DNA of 52,207 nt, from contig CALDSK010000076.1 of assembly GCA_937911865.1 (NCBI GenBank), positions 1 through 52,207 on the forward strand, written 5' to 3'. Shown here piece by piece: positions 8,074 through 17,779 of this stretch. The stretch comes from an uncultured Synechococcus sp. (lineage in GTDB: Bacteria > Cyanobacteriota > Cyanobacteriia > Phormidesmidales > Phormidesmidaceae). The notes below the pieces were generated by a model. It ran no database searches. It saw nothing but the letters and a program-made list of their open reading frames with translations, and was not told the origin of the DNA. Each line of letters begins with the position of its first letter. Within the stretch, counting starts at the first letter, position 1. The position numbers and the translations under genes were made by a program.

Positions 8074-10746
8074 ATGAGCCAGCTTGCATCGCCTGCTCTC
8101 CCGCTAAATTCGCCTAACCACCCATCCGACCCGGTCGGATCTGCCGATCGATCTAGCAATCCTTCTACGCATCTTTCCACGCAAGAGATAGCCCAAACTG
8201 TGGTGCTAGATGTAGAAGGCATGATGTGTGCGGGCTGCGTGAGCACCGTCGAAAAAAAGCTGATGCAGCAAACAGGTGTCTTGCATGCGACCGTGAACCT
8301 GCTCACAGAGGTGGCTGCGGTAGAGTGCTCGCCGAGTGCAAGTCCGCAGGCGATCGCCAATCAGCTGACGGCAGCAGGCTATCCCAGCCACGTCAGAGGT
8401 AAGGATGCGGCTCCTACGTTGGGCCAAGATTCCCAGTCGGACTGGGTGAGCCGTAAGCGAAAAGAACAGCAGGCGCAGACGACTCAAGCTGCGATCGCCA
8501 GCCTGTTGCTATTGCTCTCAACCTTTGGCCATCTGAAACATCTAGGGTTTGCGCAGTACGATTTTCTCCAGCCGTGGTTGACCATTCCTGTTATCAGCAC
8601 GCTTTGGTTTCACGGACTGCTAGCAACGCTAACGCTGCTTTTCCCTGCTCGCGACATTCTAGTAGAAGGCTTCCAGGGGGCTCGTCGGGGGGCACCTAAT
8701 ATGAACACGCTGGTGAGCTTGGGGGCCATTAGTGCCTACGCCACCAGTCTGGCTGCTTTTTTGTTCCCAAGTCTCGGCTGGGCCTGCTTTTTCGATGAGC
8801 CCGTTATGCTGCTCAGCTTTATTTTGATTGGGCGTACTTTGGAACATCGCGCTCGATTTAATGCAGCGAAATCATTGCGATCGCTGATTGCGCTGCAACC
8901 TGCAAAGGCCCGGCTCATTCCTTCTGCGCAAGCTGCATCCGCTGACGATGCCACCTCCTTAATCGAATCAGACGATATTCAAATCCCTGCCAATCAGGTC
9001 AAGATTGGCGAACAGCTGAGAGTACTGCCCGGTGAAAAAATTCCAGTTGACGGCAAGATTATCCACGGGCAAACCACGCTAGACGAATCCATGATCACTG
9101 GAGAATCGCTGCCAGTTGTTCGGCAGGTCGGGGACGAGGTGGTTGCCGGCACGCTCAATCAGTCGGGCGTAGTTATATTGCAGGTGGCACGGACCGGTGC
9201 AGATACCACCCTGGGCCAGATGATCCAGCTGGTAGAAACAGCACAAACCCGCAAGGCGCCCATTCAGGGAATTGCCGATCTGATTTCTGGCTACTTCACT
9301 TACGGCGTGTTGGCCTGTGCGGCGCTGACCTTTTGCTTTTGGTACTTCGTTGGAACTGCGCTGTGGCCAGAGGCGGCGATCGCCGCGATGGGACATCTTC
9401 ATCAAGCGGCTGCTCACCACAGCCACCTGTTGCCAGATGCGACCGCAGTGTCCACGTCTGCTCAATCATCTGCTCAATCGACTATGGCCACAGCGCTGAC
9501 TGGCTCGCTACGATTGCTGGTCAGCCTAAAGCTAGCCATTTCAGTGGTGGTGGTAGCCTGCCCTTGTGCCTTGGGCTTGGCTACGCCCACGGCTATTTTG
9601 GTGGGTTCGGGAATTGGTGCACAGCAAGGGCTGCTGATTCGTGGCGGCGATGTTTTAGAAGCGACCCATCATTTGAATGTTCTGGTGTTCGATAAAACAG
9701 GCACGTTGACCTCGGGTGTCCCTAGCGTAACGGACATCTTGCCTTTGGGTGAGACCCCTTGCTCAACCGATCGTCTATTGCAAATTGCTCATAGCGTAGA
9801 GAAAGGAACTCAGCATCCTTTAGCGGTTGCTATTCAGCAGGCGGCCAAGGATAGAGCGCTAGCACCGCTGAGGGCCGAAGCGTTCTATACGCAGGCGGGG
9901 CTGGGCGTTAGCGCAATCCTTGTAGAAAGCGACCAGATAGAAAGTGATCAATCGATCGATTGCGAGAGAAATCTATTCGAGACTCTACCCTCTTCTCAGA
10001 GCTTGCTCGGCAACCTGGCATGGATGGAAATGAACCATTGCAGCATTGACAATGCTGATGTCGAACGGGCTAAAAACTTGGCTCAGCAGGGCAAAACGGC
10101 TGTGTTTATTGCGCAAGACCAGCGGCTGATAGGCATTATTGGCGTCAGTGACACCCTGAGGCCAGAAGCGGTAGAGACGATTTCTCGGCTTCGTCAGCTA
10201 GGCATTGAGAGCCGAATATTGAGTGGCGATAGTGTGGAAGCAGCTAGTGCGATCGCCGAGCAGCTCTCGCTTTCTCCTTCACAGGTTCAAGCAAGCGTCT
10301 CGCCTGAAGGCAAAGTCGACGCGATTAGTCAGCTGCAAAAGGCAGGCAAGCAAGTTGGATTTGTGGGTGACGGCATCAACGATGCCCCTGCGCTGGCGCA
10401 AGCCAATGTCGGGATTGCGCTTAACTCTGGTACTGAAGTAGCTATGGGCACTGCTGATATTGTTCTAATGGGTGACGCGCTTACAGATGTTCTAAGCGCT
10501 ATCTCCTTGAGTCGAAACACCTTCAACAAAATTCGCCAGAATCTAACTTGGGCCTTCGCCTATAATCTCATTTGCATTCCATTTGCAGCCGGTCTTTTTC
10601 TCCCTGCTTTTGGGCTTTCTCTCAGTCCCGGCTTCGCAGGTGCCCTGATGGCACTCAGTTCAGTGACCGTTGTACTCAATTCTCTGCTGCTGCGGTTCTA
10701 CCCCATTGATGCTCCCTCATCAAGGCATATGGCAAGTCTGCACTAA
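8074..10746 (+). CDS. ctaA: Copper-transporting P1B-type ATPase CtaA
   Basis: Imports copper across the plasma membrane for plastocyanin and cytochrome oxidase, as known for cyanobacterial CtaA. It has an N-terminal HMA metal-binding domain (M51-C-A-G-C55), eight predicted membrane spans, the transmembrane CPC at 496-498, the phosphorylation motif DKTGTLT from D540, and the hinge GDGIND at 765-770. The stretch [13 protein letters not shown] through [13 protein letters not shown] matches my memory of Synechococcus CtaA better than PacS. An extended loop before the CPC helix is His-rich (H441, 443, 448, 449, 451). The 890 residues are somewhat long; extra length lies in the N terminus and the loops. 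No copper chaperone gene is adjacent. Confidence 0.85.
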   Translation: MSQLASPALPLNSPNHPSDPVGSADRSSNPSTHLSTQEIAQTVVLDVEGMMCAGCVSTVEKKLMQQTGVLHATVNLLTEVAAVECSPSASPQAIANQLTAAGYPSHVRGKDAAPTLGQDSQSDWVSRKRKEQQAQTTQAAIASLLLLLSTFGHLKHLGFAQYDFLQPWLTIPVISTLWFHGLLATLTLLFPARDILVEGFQGARRGAPNMNTLVSLGAISAYATSLAAFLFPSLGWACFFDEPVMLLSFILIGRTLEHRARFNAAKSLRSLIALQPAKARLIPSAQAASADDATSLIESDDIQIPANQVKIGEQLRVLPGEKIPVDGKIIHGQTTLDESMITGESLPVVRQVGDEVVAGTLNQSGVVILQVARTGADTTLGQMIQLVETAQTRKAPIQGIADLISGYFTYGVLACAALTFCFWYFVGTALWPEAAIAAMGHLHQAAAHHSHLLPDATAVSTSAQSSAQSTMATALTGSLRLLVSLKLAISVVVVACPCALGLATPTAILVGSGIGAQQGLLIRGGDVLEATHHLNVLVFDKTGTLTSGVPSVTDILPLGETPCSTDRLLQIAHSVEKGTQHPLAVAIQQAAKDRALAPLRAEAFYTQAGLGVSAILVESDQIESDQSIDCERNLFETLPSSQSLLGNLAWMEMNHCSIDNADVERAKNLAQQGKTAVFIAQDQRLIGIIGVSDTLRPEAVETISRLRQLGIESRILSGDSVEAASAIAEQLSLSPSQVQASVSPEGKVDAISQLQKAGKQVGFVGDGINDAPALAQANVGIALNSGTEVAMGTADIVLMGDALTDVLSAISLSRNTFNKIRQNLTWAFAYNLICIPFAAGLFLPAFGLSLSPGFAGALMALSSVTVVLNSLLLRFYPIDAPSSRHMASLH

Positions 10747-10787
10747 GCCAGCCAGGACTAATAAGTCAAGCCGCTAGGCCAGACAAA

Positions 10788-10826
10788 AGAAAGAGCCCTG
10801 TGCAACGTACGCACAGGGCTCTTTCT
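10788..10826. terminator. Bidirectional intrinsic terminator between ctaA and crp-type gene
   Basis: Perfect 16-bp arms 10788-10803 and 10811-10826 enclose a 7-base loop. The A-rich left flank and T-rich right arm make it usable in both directions. It sits midway between two convergent genes. Confidence 0.9.
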
Positions 10827-10842
10827 ACTATGAGGAAGCATA

Positions 10843-11586
10843 CTAGTTTTGCTTTTTCCAATTAGCGCTATGAGGGATACAAATCAAATTCTCACCGTAG
10901 CTTTGAATCATGCCACCCTGCCGCAGCTTTCCCATCAAACGAGTGACGGTAACCCGGGTAGAGCCAATTGCACTACCGATTTGCGCATGCGTAAGTGGGA
11001 AAGGCAAATAGTAGCCCTGCTCACAATACTCGCCATGTTCATCGATCAGCAGCGTTAAAAAGCCCAACAGTCGATCAATTGTTCGACGCTGTCCCAACGT
11101 GCTCAGCCACAGCAGCTTACGCTGATGCTGACGACGAAAAGCGTCCAGCACCTCTTTTTGGAAATGAGGCCATGTGTCAAGATCGTTCCAATAGAGCCAG
11201 ATAACGGTGGTCTGATCGACGTGGGCAAAGCTTTGCAGTGTGAAAGGTGGTTGAGCCACCACTTCAAACGGTTGACCCGCACCGACAAAACCGAGAAAGG
11301 CTTCTTCAGAAGCTACTAAGGGCATACGAGCAGACGCACTATTTTTCTTAGTGGTAGCGCTCACTTGCGCATTGCCCAAGAGACGTACAGAACCCTTTTG
11401 AACCAGATATAGAAGCCCAGGACGTGCTGGAATTTTCTCGTCCTTATTAAAGGTCCGGCACCGATAGTGTTCGCTTGCCCAGTCAGAAATACGCTGCCAG
11501 GCCAAAAACGGGCGTGCATTATCTGGTTGAGGGGAAGACATGTTAGCAGTATTGGGATTGTGTTTGACCGTTGTGGATAACGTCAT
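10843..11586 (-). CDS. Crp/Fnr-family transcriptional regulator
   Basis: DNA-binding regulator with an N-terminal cyclic-nucleotide-binding-like beta barrel (about 45-140) and a C-terminal winged helix. The recognition segment HAQIGSAIGSTRVTVTRLMG is nearly that of NtcA, so the target half-site may resemble GTA/TAC. The effector domain, however, lacks NtcA's characteristic sequence, so it is not NtcA. The effector is unknown. ATG 11586 is used; M16 (MSSPQPD) is an equally plausible start. It is divergent from the DALR gene at 11929 and might regulate it; no clear GTA-N8-TAC site was found in the gap. Confidence 0.82.
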   Translation of the reverse strand: MTLSTTVKHNPNTANMSSPQPDNARPFLAWQRISDWASEHYRCRTFNKDEKIPARPGLLYLVQKGSVRLLGNAQVSATTKKNSASARMPLVASEEAFLGFVGAGQPFEVVAQPPFTLQSFAHVDQTTVIWLYWNDLDTWPHFQKEVLDAFRRQHQRKLLWLSTLGQRRTIDRLLGFLTLLIDEHGEYCEQGYYLPFPLTHAQIGSAIGSTRVTVTRLMGKLRQGGMIQSYGENLICIPHSANWKKQN

Positions 11587-11928
11587 CTAAATGTAATGAG
11601 TAATGACATAGCTTTGAAAATTTCGACATTGAAAATACTCGGCATTCAAAAATTGCGTGTTTCCACGGAGAGATTAGAGTATCGTCTGTCAACATAGGGG
11701 CAATTTTAGGTGTAATCTCGGATGTCCACTGATAAGGGGGCATATAAGTGGAGGGTATTCGTGACGAGGTATAAGCAATCACCTTGCATTAACTCACACA
11801 AGACTAAGCCATAACGTCTCGAATACTGCTAGTACATTAATATAAATTGTTAGGTTTTGTATGCGTAAATTCTCTTCTTTATCACTACTTCAGCATTTCC
11901 CGAAAGCATCAGTCGGAAAACCTTGAAC
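11587..11928. promoter_or_regulatory. Divergent intergenic region, crp-type gene and DALR gene
   Basis: 342 AT-rich bases with no supported gene. They must carry both divergent promoters. TAATAT/TATAAA-like hexamers near 11838-11848 are possible -10 elements for the rightward gene. I see no obvious long dyad or riboswitch. Confidence 0.4.
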
Positions 11929-13167
11929 ATGCCAAGTAGAAACCAGGATGAATTTGTTTGTCAAGGTGCTTCAACCCCTCACAATGCAATAAACGTTTTT
12001 TCCATAAAAGGCATCTTGCTAAATTGCTTAGATGACTTCATCTTGGCCAAATATAAAGAAGAACAAGGTAGCTTCATCTGCTTTTCACATAACAGAAAAG
12101 CAGATCTGCCTAAAGAATCAACGCCTTGTCAGAAGAGCGCTATAGCCTGGAATGAGATTCCGCTAAAGCAAAAAATAATCGATAATTCTTGCTTGTATAT
12201 TTCTCCGCTGCCTCAGATATTAGTGTCTAGAGGGTATCTAAATTCAGCTAGATCGCTTACATCCGAAACGCATCAAATCGTCGAAAAATTGAATCAATTT
12301 CAGTTAACAACAGATCGTCCGCAGTGTAATTACGTAGGTAATGCATCTAATTTCTTATCTAATCTCTGGAAAGAAGTAGAAATTACATCAGAGCGACCCG
12401 GATGGATTGTATTCCAACTATCTGAGCGAGGGATGCATTATTGGCTGGAGCAGTTTCAAATAAGTGTGTATTCGACAAGACCAATCCATACATTAGTTAT
12501 TGAAGCGGGGCGGTCTCGCGATCGCAAATATTCAGCTATATCTCGTAGCGTAAATGCGGAGACCCACAGGTACTCAAAAGCACATGCTGAATTCCCAGAA
12601 TCTCCAGTAGCCGTTTCCCCAACACAGGAGATCCCTCCTGATTCAGGGGGCTCTACAGCAGATAGCTCTGTAGCAGACATGGGCGGTGATAGCCGTCTGT
12701 GGCGAGTGCAGCACGCCTTTGCCCGCTGCTGTTCTTACACGAAGACAGTCAGAACGACAGCTATCAAGACAGATCCTTTGAAGGCCGACTTGGCTAGGCA
12801 GTCTTCTGCTCAGCCTTTTCCCCAGCCTTTTCCCCAGTGCAGTAGCGACCTATCTTTACCGGCTACGAACCTTGTCTATACCCTGATAGAAACTGTAGAC
12901 GCGATGTTTTGGACGCCTTACCAAAACCCTATTCATAGAAAAGAGCTGCTACTGAAACAAGCAGACCGACTCTGCCAGTCTTTTGATCGGTTGAGTCGTC
13001 TATATTTACGCGTTGGCATAGCGACCTCAACACCTGAGACAACCGTAGAACCTTTATCAAATGAGTATCAGCTGAAGGCCCATATTGATTTGGTCCAAGC
13101 AGTTCAAATCACGCTCAAAACTTTGTTGCGCTGCTACCTGCTAGAAGCCGCGCCCGAAACGCTGTAG
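11929..13167 (+). CDS. Free-standing DALR (ArgRS anticodon-binding-like) domain protein
   Basis: Residues ~245-412 resemble the DALR all-helical domain that in arginyl-tRNA synthetase binds the anticodon: LWRVQHAFARCCSYTKT corresponds to the RVQYAHARICS helix, LVYTLIETVDAMFWTPYQNP to the next helices, and DLVQAVQITLKTLLRCYLLE to the C-terminal helix. There is no catalytic HIGH/KMSKS core. The N-terminal 240 residues are unrecognised. The start is taken as ATG 11929; TTG two codons upstream is possible. Function is unknown: tRNA binding is inference only. Residues ~295-305 carry a duplicated QPFPQPFPQ encoded by a 12-bp tandem repeat (12811-12834). Codon use is more AT-rich in the first half than in neighbours. 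Confidence 0.6.
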   Translation: MPSRNQDEFVCQGASTPHNAINVFSIKGILLNCLDDFILAKYKEEQGSFICFSHNRKADLPKESTPCQKSAIAWNEIPLKQKIIDNSCLYISPLPQILVSRGYLNSARSLTSETHQIVEKLNQFQLTTDRPQCNYVGNASNFLSNLWKEVEITSERPGWIVFQLSERGMHYWLEQFQISVYSTRPIHTLVIEAGRSRDRKYSAISRSVNAETHRYSKAHAEFPESPVAVSPTQEIPPDSGGSTADSSVADMGGDSRLWRVQHAFARCCSYTKTVRTTAIKTDPLKADLARQSSAQPFPQPFPQCSSDLSLPATNLVYTLIETVDAMFWTPYQNPIHRKELLLKQADRLCQSFDRLSRLYLRVGIATSTPETTVEPLSNEYQLKAHIDLVQAVQITLKTLLRCYLLEAAPETL

Positions 13168-13733
13168 TCAGCTGCCTGGTACTGGAGTCGTGACTGGGAT
13201 GAATTTGAGACTGAGATGAACTAGAGACTAAATACCCTTGCAACAAAGCCAGAGAGTGTGACAGTTTTTCAAAAAGTATAAAAACGTCCACTCGACATGA
13301 CAAATCAATTTGCATCCCGTATATTGGATGAGTGTGAGGAGCGAACCAGCAAGAGCACCGAGACGAAACACGGCCAGTCGTCGGTGCTCTTTCTGATTTT
13401 AAATATTGCTAAACACCTGGCTTGACTTAGCAAGGGTTACAGCCTTCGAGGGTGCTGTAAGCTAGGTGCAGATATTACTACATGCAGATAGTTCCAGCTC
13501 TTCTGGGCTATCGGAGTCTTTTAGACACACCGTTTGCTAGCTTTCTCTACATGGCTGACAGGCGACAAAAGTAGATCAGAGCGCTGATGCAAGATCTGGA
13601 AAGTGCTCTGGAATGCGAGATGCGCAATTCTACGGAAGCCTTTTGTGCAGACCGTTTTCCCGTCTAAAACTTAGGTAAAACCCTCAAGCTTCTAGCTCAT
13701 TATTTCGGTCTTCTTCGTGCTAGCCTATCGGCT
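13168..13733. other. 566-base intergenic region with repeats and hairpins
   Basis: No supported gene. It holds a 12-bp near-repeat (GACTGRGATGAA at 13192 and 13209), a hairpin at 13351-13391, and a short hairpin with TTACAGC/GCTGTAA arms at 13437-13460. On the minus strand CTCCTCACAC (13341-13332) lies just beyond the 13351 hairpin. The CDF promoter should lie before 13734. Confidence 0.5.
13351..13391 (+). terminator. Hairpin, probable terminator
   Basis: 11-bp perfect arms 13351-13361 and 13381-13391 with a 19-base loop, followed on the plus strand by TTCTGATTTT. It could end transcripts from the DALR gene 180 bases upstream. Confidence 0.6.
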
Positions 13734-14624
13734 ATGAATGGAAGCGGATACCAACGGCAGATAAGCTATCGCCTATTGCTAATGATATTGTGGCTAGCTT
13801 TGGTGGTGTTTGCTGTTGAGTTGGCTGCCGGATGGATTAGCCATTCCTTGTGTTTGCTGGCTGAGGCTTTGCATACGCTGATTGATATTTTCAGTACGTT
13901 GCTTAGCCTGATTGCAGTGGCTTCTCCTCAGCGAACGCTGGGTAAAGAAATTTGGGGCCACGGTCGGGGAGAAGCTGCGGGCGCCTTGCTTTTGTCCGCA
14001 CTGGTAGGATTTGCCGGAATTTCTATATTGCTGATTGCTTTTGACCAGGCAAGACTGTTCTTGCAATCGCAGCAGGGCGCCTTTCCCGTCTCAGTGACAT
14101 GGCCGCTCATCGTATTGATGGGGGTGATGGTAACGACCCTAACGGGGACTGCGTGGTTTGCGGCTCAGCAAAGCAATCGAAATAGTAGCCTAGCGCTGAA
14201 GCTGAATACTCAACATATACTGAATAGCGCTTGGCTCAGTTGTGTTTTGCTGCTTGCTTTGATCGCGATTTCTCGGGGGTACTACTGGCTAGATCCGTTG
14301 CTGGCAACGCTATGGGTTTGCTTGGCGGTTGTTAGCCTATGGGAAATGTTGCACCAGCAGCTGCCGATGTTGCTAAAGCCGACAGCGATCGCACCTGAAG
14401 CTATTGACCAAATCGTTTGTCGCATAGAAGGGGTCACCCGCTGCACCCGAATTTTATCGAGAGGAATGGTCGGCCGTCAGGTTTGGATAGAGCTACACAT
14501 TGCCCTACATCCAGAATATATGGTGATTGCTAATAGCATTGGGGAAAAAGTTGAGCGATCGCTCCGTGAGCACTACGGTCCTATCCGCGCCCAAATCTGG
14601 TTAGACTCTACCCGGTCTCATTAG
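13734..14624 (+). CDS. Cation diffusion facilitator (CDF) family transporter
   Basis: Inner-membrane divalent-cation/proton antiporter family; exports Zn, Co, Fe or Mn in known members. Six hydrophobic helices are followed by a short C-terminal cytoplasmic metallochaperone-like domain (IDQIVCRIEGVTRC to the end). Helix 2 has the expected H47-x3-D51 ligands (LHTLID). In helix 5, where H-x3-D is usual, the sequence reads H161-I-L-N-S165, so one Asp ligand is missing. That may alter metal choice or activity. The start ATG 13734 gives 296 residues, the family's usual size. It is convergent with chorismate lyase. Confidence 0.85.
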   Translation: MNGSGYQRQISYRLLLMILWLALVVFAVELAAGWISHSLCLLAEALHTLIDIFSTLLSLIAVASPQRTLGKEIWGHGRGEAAGALLLSALVGFAGISILLIAFDQARLFLQSQQGAFPVSVTWPLIVLMGVMVTTLTGTAWFAAQQSNRNSSLALKLNTQHILNSAWLSCVLLLALIAISRGYYWLDPLLATLWVCLAVVSLWEMLHQQLPMLLKPTAIAPEAIDQIVCRIEGVTRCTRILSRGMVGRQVWIELHIALHPEYMVIANSIGEKVERSLREHYGPIRAQIWLDSTRSH

Positions 14625-14637
14625 TGCAGGAAAACAA

Positions 14638-14711
14638 CTCAGAAAACCAGCTCAGAAAAACACTCAAAGCCCGCAGGAGAAGTATGTCAAGGCCCGCAGG
14701 ACAAATATGTC
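14638..14711. repeat. Two short tandem repeat pairs between CDF and chorismate lyase 3' ends
   Basis: CTCAGAAAA occurs at 14638 and 14651 with a decayed third copy near 14663. A 20-bp unit (GCCCGCAGGAGAAGTATGTC) at 14669-14688 is repeated with 18 of 20 identities at 14692-14711, ending exactly at the chorismate lyase stop on the other strand. Confidence 0.85.
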
Positions 14712-15329
14712 CTACACCGATCCCATCGGTCCCAAATATCGAATTAAATAGGGCGAAAACACCTCATAGATCAGCGTGAGCGGCTTTCCATGGTGCCAAA
14801 ATAAATAGTGCCGTCCCCAGAAAGGTCCCTTTTGTGCAAAGGCTTTTTCGAGTGCTGCCGAATGTCCAAACTCTATGCCTTGAATATCTCGGTACAGCTC
14901 GGTACGTAGCTTCGCCAGGCTGGCCCAAATCGGTAGCTCTCTATTTTCTAAATACTCATCTACATGGCTAGCTTCCCACCAAGACGTCGCATAGGCTAAC
15001 CGCTGCCCTGACGCTGTCCGTAGCCAGACCTGCCGCCGCAGATGAGGCCCTGGAACTTCCTCAATCTGACTGGGCGCTGCATCTCCTTTAGAGCCTACCG
15101 GAGACATATCAATCACATCAACTTCTGTCGGTTCACGGGTCAGCAGCTGCAAATGTCGAGTGGGCGAGCCATCTCCTAGCATCAGAATCTGCCAAGCTGG
15201 CGACAGCTGATCATGAGGGAGACCCTGCTGAACCACCGCCTTGTCTCCCTGCCAGAGAGGGGTTAAAGAATGCCAATGAGTCTGCTGAGAAATCGGAAGG
15301 ACAGAAGGAGCTGAAGCCAAAGCGTTCAC
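14712..15329 (-). CDS. Chorismate lyase (cyanobacterial UbiC-like)
   Basis: Converts chorismate to 4-hydroxybenzoate plus pyruvate, the first step of plastoquinone-9 synthesis in cyanobacteria. The 205-residue protein shows the family pattern: a GDGSPTRHLQLLT segment, then VWLRTASGQRLAYATSWW, then PIWASLAKLRTELYRDI and a conserved GPFWGRHYLFWHHGKPLTLI segment near the C terminus. The start is GTG 15329; no strong ribosome site precedes it. It is a single gene downstream of tRNA-Leu on the same strand. Confidence 0.82.
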   Translation of the reverse strand: MNALASAPSVLPISQQTHWHSLTPLWQGDKAVVQQGLPHDQLSPAWQILMLGDGSPTRHLQLLTREPTEVDVIDMSPVGSKGDAAPSQIEEVPGPHLRRQVWLRTASGQRLAYATSWWEASHVDEYLENRELPIWASLAKLRTELYRDIQGIEFGHSAALEKAFAQKGPFWGRHYLFWHHGKPLTLIYEVFSPYLIRYLGPMGSV

Positions 15330-15456
15330 AAAAGTTTACGAACCACTTCATTATCATAACGAAGAAGGTGAGCCGATAACGAACAACGCGAGATAGCCGA
15401 CACAGAATAGTGCTTACAAGGCCCACATAAAAACAGACTCAAAAGCAGTTTAAAGC

Positions 15457-15494
15457 CACAGGCACGCGCTACACCAAAGTAACGCGTGCCTGTG
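15457..15494 (-). terminator. Terminator of tRNA-Leu
   Basis: Perfect 12-bp GC-rich arms 15457-15468 and 15483-15494, six bases past the tRNA 3' end on the minus strand, followed in that direction by a T-rich run (GCTTTAAACTGCTTTT). Confidence 0.75.
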
Positions 15495-15500
15495 AAAGTA

Positions 15501-15582
15501 TGCGGATGGCGAGACTCGAACTCGCAAGGCGTGAGCCACACGCCCCTCAAGCGTGCGTGTCTACCAATTCCACCACATCCGC
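15501..15582 (-). tRNA. trnL-GAG: tRNA-Leu(GAG)
   Basis: The 82-base class II tRNA folds on the minus strand: acceptor GCGGATG/CATCCGC, D-stem GTG/CAC with GGTAGA, anticodon stem CACGC/GCGTG with loop TTGAGGG (anticodon GAG), a variable arm with GGC/GCC stem, and T-arm GCGAG-TTCGAGT-CTCGC. The discriminator is A at 15501. The CCA end is not encoded. Confidence 0.96.
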
Positions 15583-15919
15583 GATGGCGATGTACAGCTT
15601 ACCTAACGTCAGGTTTGACACCTGAACTGGACAGAGCTAGCTAGCTAAGGAAAAAAGACCAGCGAACCGCTTGCCAGGCACATCGATTTATAACAATACG
15701 GCATAACGTGCACTTTGCCACGATTTTCTTGAGGCAGTTTTTCCCCTACGGCTTGGCACTGCTTCAGTCCATTTGTTCCAATATTCAGTCTGCTCACCTG
15801 CCATTCTATAAACCCTTGCCAAGAGCAAAATCCAAAGCACGTTTCTCCCTACGGTAGGCCGAAGATAGCGTGATACGATCATCATCTTGATCACTCAGTG
15901 CGAAGATGCTAGCCGCCAG
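15583..15919. promoter_or_regulatory. Intergenic region between tRNA-Leu and accC
   Basis: 337 bases without a supported gene. It must contain the divergent promoters for tRNA-Leu (minus) and accC (plus). No strong dyad or repeat was seen. Confidence 0.35.
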
Positions 15920-17272
15920 ATGAGTTTTTCCAAAATTTTGATTGCCAATCGGGGTGAAATTGCACTGCGGATCATTCGCAGCTGTGAAGAGATGGGGATC
16001 GCAACCGTTGCTGTCCATTCCACCGTTGACCGCAGCGCCCTACATGTGCAGCTGGCAGACGAGGCTGTTTGTATCGGTGAGGCCTCCAGTAGCAAAAGCT
16101 ACCTCAACATTCCAAATATTATTGCCGCTGCGTTAACCCGTGGTGCCACGGCTATTCATCCCGGCTATGGCTTTCTAGCTGAAAACGCCCGCTTTGCTGA
16201 AATTTGCGCCGACCACAACCTGACGTTTATTGGCCCAACTGCCGAAGCAATGCTGGCAATGGGTGATAAATCTACCGCCAAAGCGACGATGCAGCGCGTA
16301 AAGGTGCCCACTGTGCCTGGGAGTGAGGGGCTTTTGAACAGCCCTGAAGAAGCAGCCAAACTAGCTGCTGATATTGGCTATCCAGTTATCATCAAAGCGA
16401 CTGCCGGTGGGGGTGGGCGAGGGATGCGGCTGGTCCGTAACCCCGAAGAGCTTAGCAAGATGTTTTTGGCAGCGCAGGGCGAAGCCGAGGCCTCTTTTGG
16501 TAATCCCGGCGTTTACTTAGAAAAATTCGTTGAAAACCCACGCCATATTGAATTTCAGATTTTGGCGGATAGTCATGGCAATGTGGTGCATTTGGGCGAA
16601 CGAGACTGTTCTATTCAACGGCGTCATCAAAAGCTGCTAGAAGAGGCCCCTAGTGCGGCTCTGGACGATAGCTTGCGTCAGCAGATGGGAGAGGCTGCCG
16701 TGCGGGCGGCTCAATCAATTAGCTACGTAGGGGCTGGGACGATAGAGTTCCTCGTTGACCGAAATGGCGACTTTTACTTTATGGAGATGAATACTCGTAT
16801 TCAGGTAGAGCACCCTGTGACTGAAATGGTGACGGGTGTAGACTTGATTGCCGAGCAGATTAGAGTGGCCCAAGGCGATCATCTGTCGTTCACTCAAGAC
16901 GATATTCAGCTGAGAGGGCACGCCATAGAATGCCGTATCAATGCTGAAGATCCAGACCATAACTTCAGGCCGAATCCTGGCAAAATCAGCGGCTACCTAG
17001 CGCCCGGAGGACTGGGCGTCAGAATGGATTCTCATGTGTATACCGACTATGAAATTCCGCCCTATTACGATTCTTTGATTGGCAAGCTAATTGTATGGGG
17101 ACCGGACCGGGCAACAGCCGTTCGTCGGATGCAAAGGGCTTTGCGAGAGTGTGCCATTACTGGCCTGCCGACGACCATTGGCTTTCACCAAAAGGTGATG
17201 GCCCACCCTCAGTTTTTGCAGGGCGAGGTTTACACAGACTTTGTCGCTAAAATGCTAGAACCAGCTGCATAG
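15920..17272 (+). CDS. accC: Acetyl-CoA carboxylase biotin carboxylase subunit
   Basis: ATP-dependent carboxylation of biotin on BCCP, the first half of the committed step of fatty-acid synthesis. The 450-residue protein begins [20 protein letters not shown], has the Gly-rich ATP loop [12 protein letters not shown], the metal-binding region [20 protein letters not shown], and the C-terminal domain [13 protein letters not shown]. The start is ATG 15920, which matches the family; the frame is open upstream to 15887. A 6-bp inverted repeat (GCTGGC 17289, GCCAGC 17304) after the stop may be a weak terminator. Confidence 0.97.
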   Translation: MSFSKILIANRGEIALRIIRSCEEMGIATVAVHSTVDRSALHVQLADEAVCIGEASSSKSYLNIPNIIAAALTRGATAIHPGYGFLAENARFAEICADHNLTFIGPTAEAMLAMGDKSTAKATMQRVKVPTVPGSEGLLNSPEEAAKLAADIGYPVIIKATAGGGGRGMRLVRNPEELSKMFLAAQGEAEASFGNPGVYLEKFVENPRHIEFQILADSHGNVVHLGERDCSIQRRHQKLLEEAPSAALDDSLRQQMGEAAVRAAQSISYVGAGTIEFLVDRNGDFYFMEMNTRIQVEHPVTEMVTGVDLIAEQIRVAQGDHLSFTQDDIQLRGHAIECRINAEDPDHNFRPNPGKISGYLAPGGLGVRMDSHVYTDYEIPPYYDSLIGKLIVWGPDRATAVRRMQRALRECAITGLPTTIGFHQKVMAHPQFLQGEVYTDFVAKMLEPAA

Positions 17273-17374
17273 CCGCGGCTCAGAGAATGCTGGCCCAGAA
17301 CAAGCCAGCTTAGAGGAAAAAGCCTTGGACGAGAGCGCCGCTTTCTTCGCTTTAAATTTTTCTAAGCTGTTTTT

Positions 17375-17779
17375 CTAGGCTGCAATTTCTTCCGAAACGA
17401 GGCAATCTTCTTCGGTAAATCTCATCCGATAAATTTCGACTAGGGCCGCACCTTCAACTTTGATGGCCAGTGTGACTAAGCGGTTGAGCAATGCCCGAGA
17501 TGAAACTTTCCCCGTCAGAATAACTACACAGCCACGCTGACCGACTTTAAGCTGACTAATATCCTCGCTAACGGACTGCTCAAAGCAGTACTCAACCCGC
17601 TTAGCTAATCCGTTGTAGTCATACTCTCCAAAGATGCCAATGCGTTCTGGTGGACTGGCCCCAAACCCCCTGATTGGAGAGAATTCTTGTGTGACTGCGC
17701 CAAACGGCTTATGTACCGCTGGGATTAACACTACTGAGGATTCGCCTAATACACCCACAGACCTACACTCCACATCCAA
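17375..17779 (-). CDS. Small BON-like domain protein
   Basis: About 134 residues. The C-terminal ~75 residues (LAKRVEYCFEQSVSEDIS, GCVVILTGKV, NRLVTLAIKVEGAALVEIYR) match the alpha/beta pattern of BON domains, which bind lipid or act in osmotic responses. The N-terminal half (HKPFGAVTQEFSPIRGFGAS) is not recognised. No ATG fits: TTG 17779 or GTG 17773, after an in-frame TGA. No signal peptide is seen, unlike many BON proteins. The function is unknown. Confidence 0.6.
   Translation of the reverse strand: MDVECRSVGVLGESSVVLIPAVHKPFGAVTQEFSPIRGFGASPPERIGIFGEYDYNGLAKRVEYCFEQSVSEDISQLKVGQRGCVVILTGKVSSRALLNRLVTLAIKVEGAALVEIYRMRFTEEDCLVSEEIAA

Noticed and set aside
11587..11928. NtcA-type GTA-N8-TAC site between the Crp-type gene and the DALR gene
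   Set aside because: Only loose partial matches were found by eye, none convincing.
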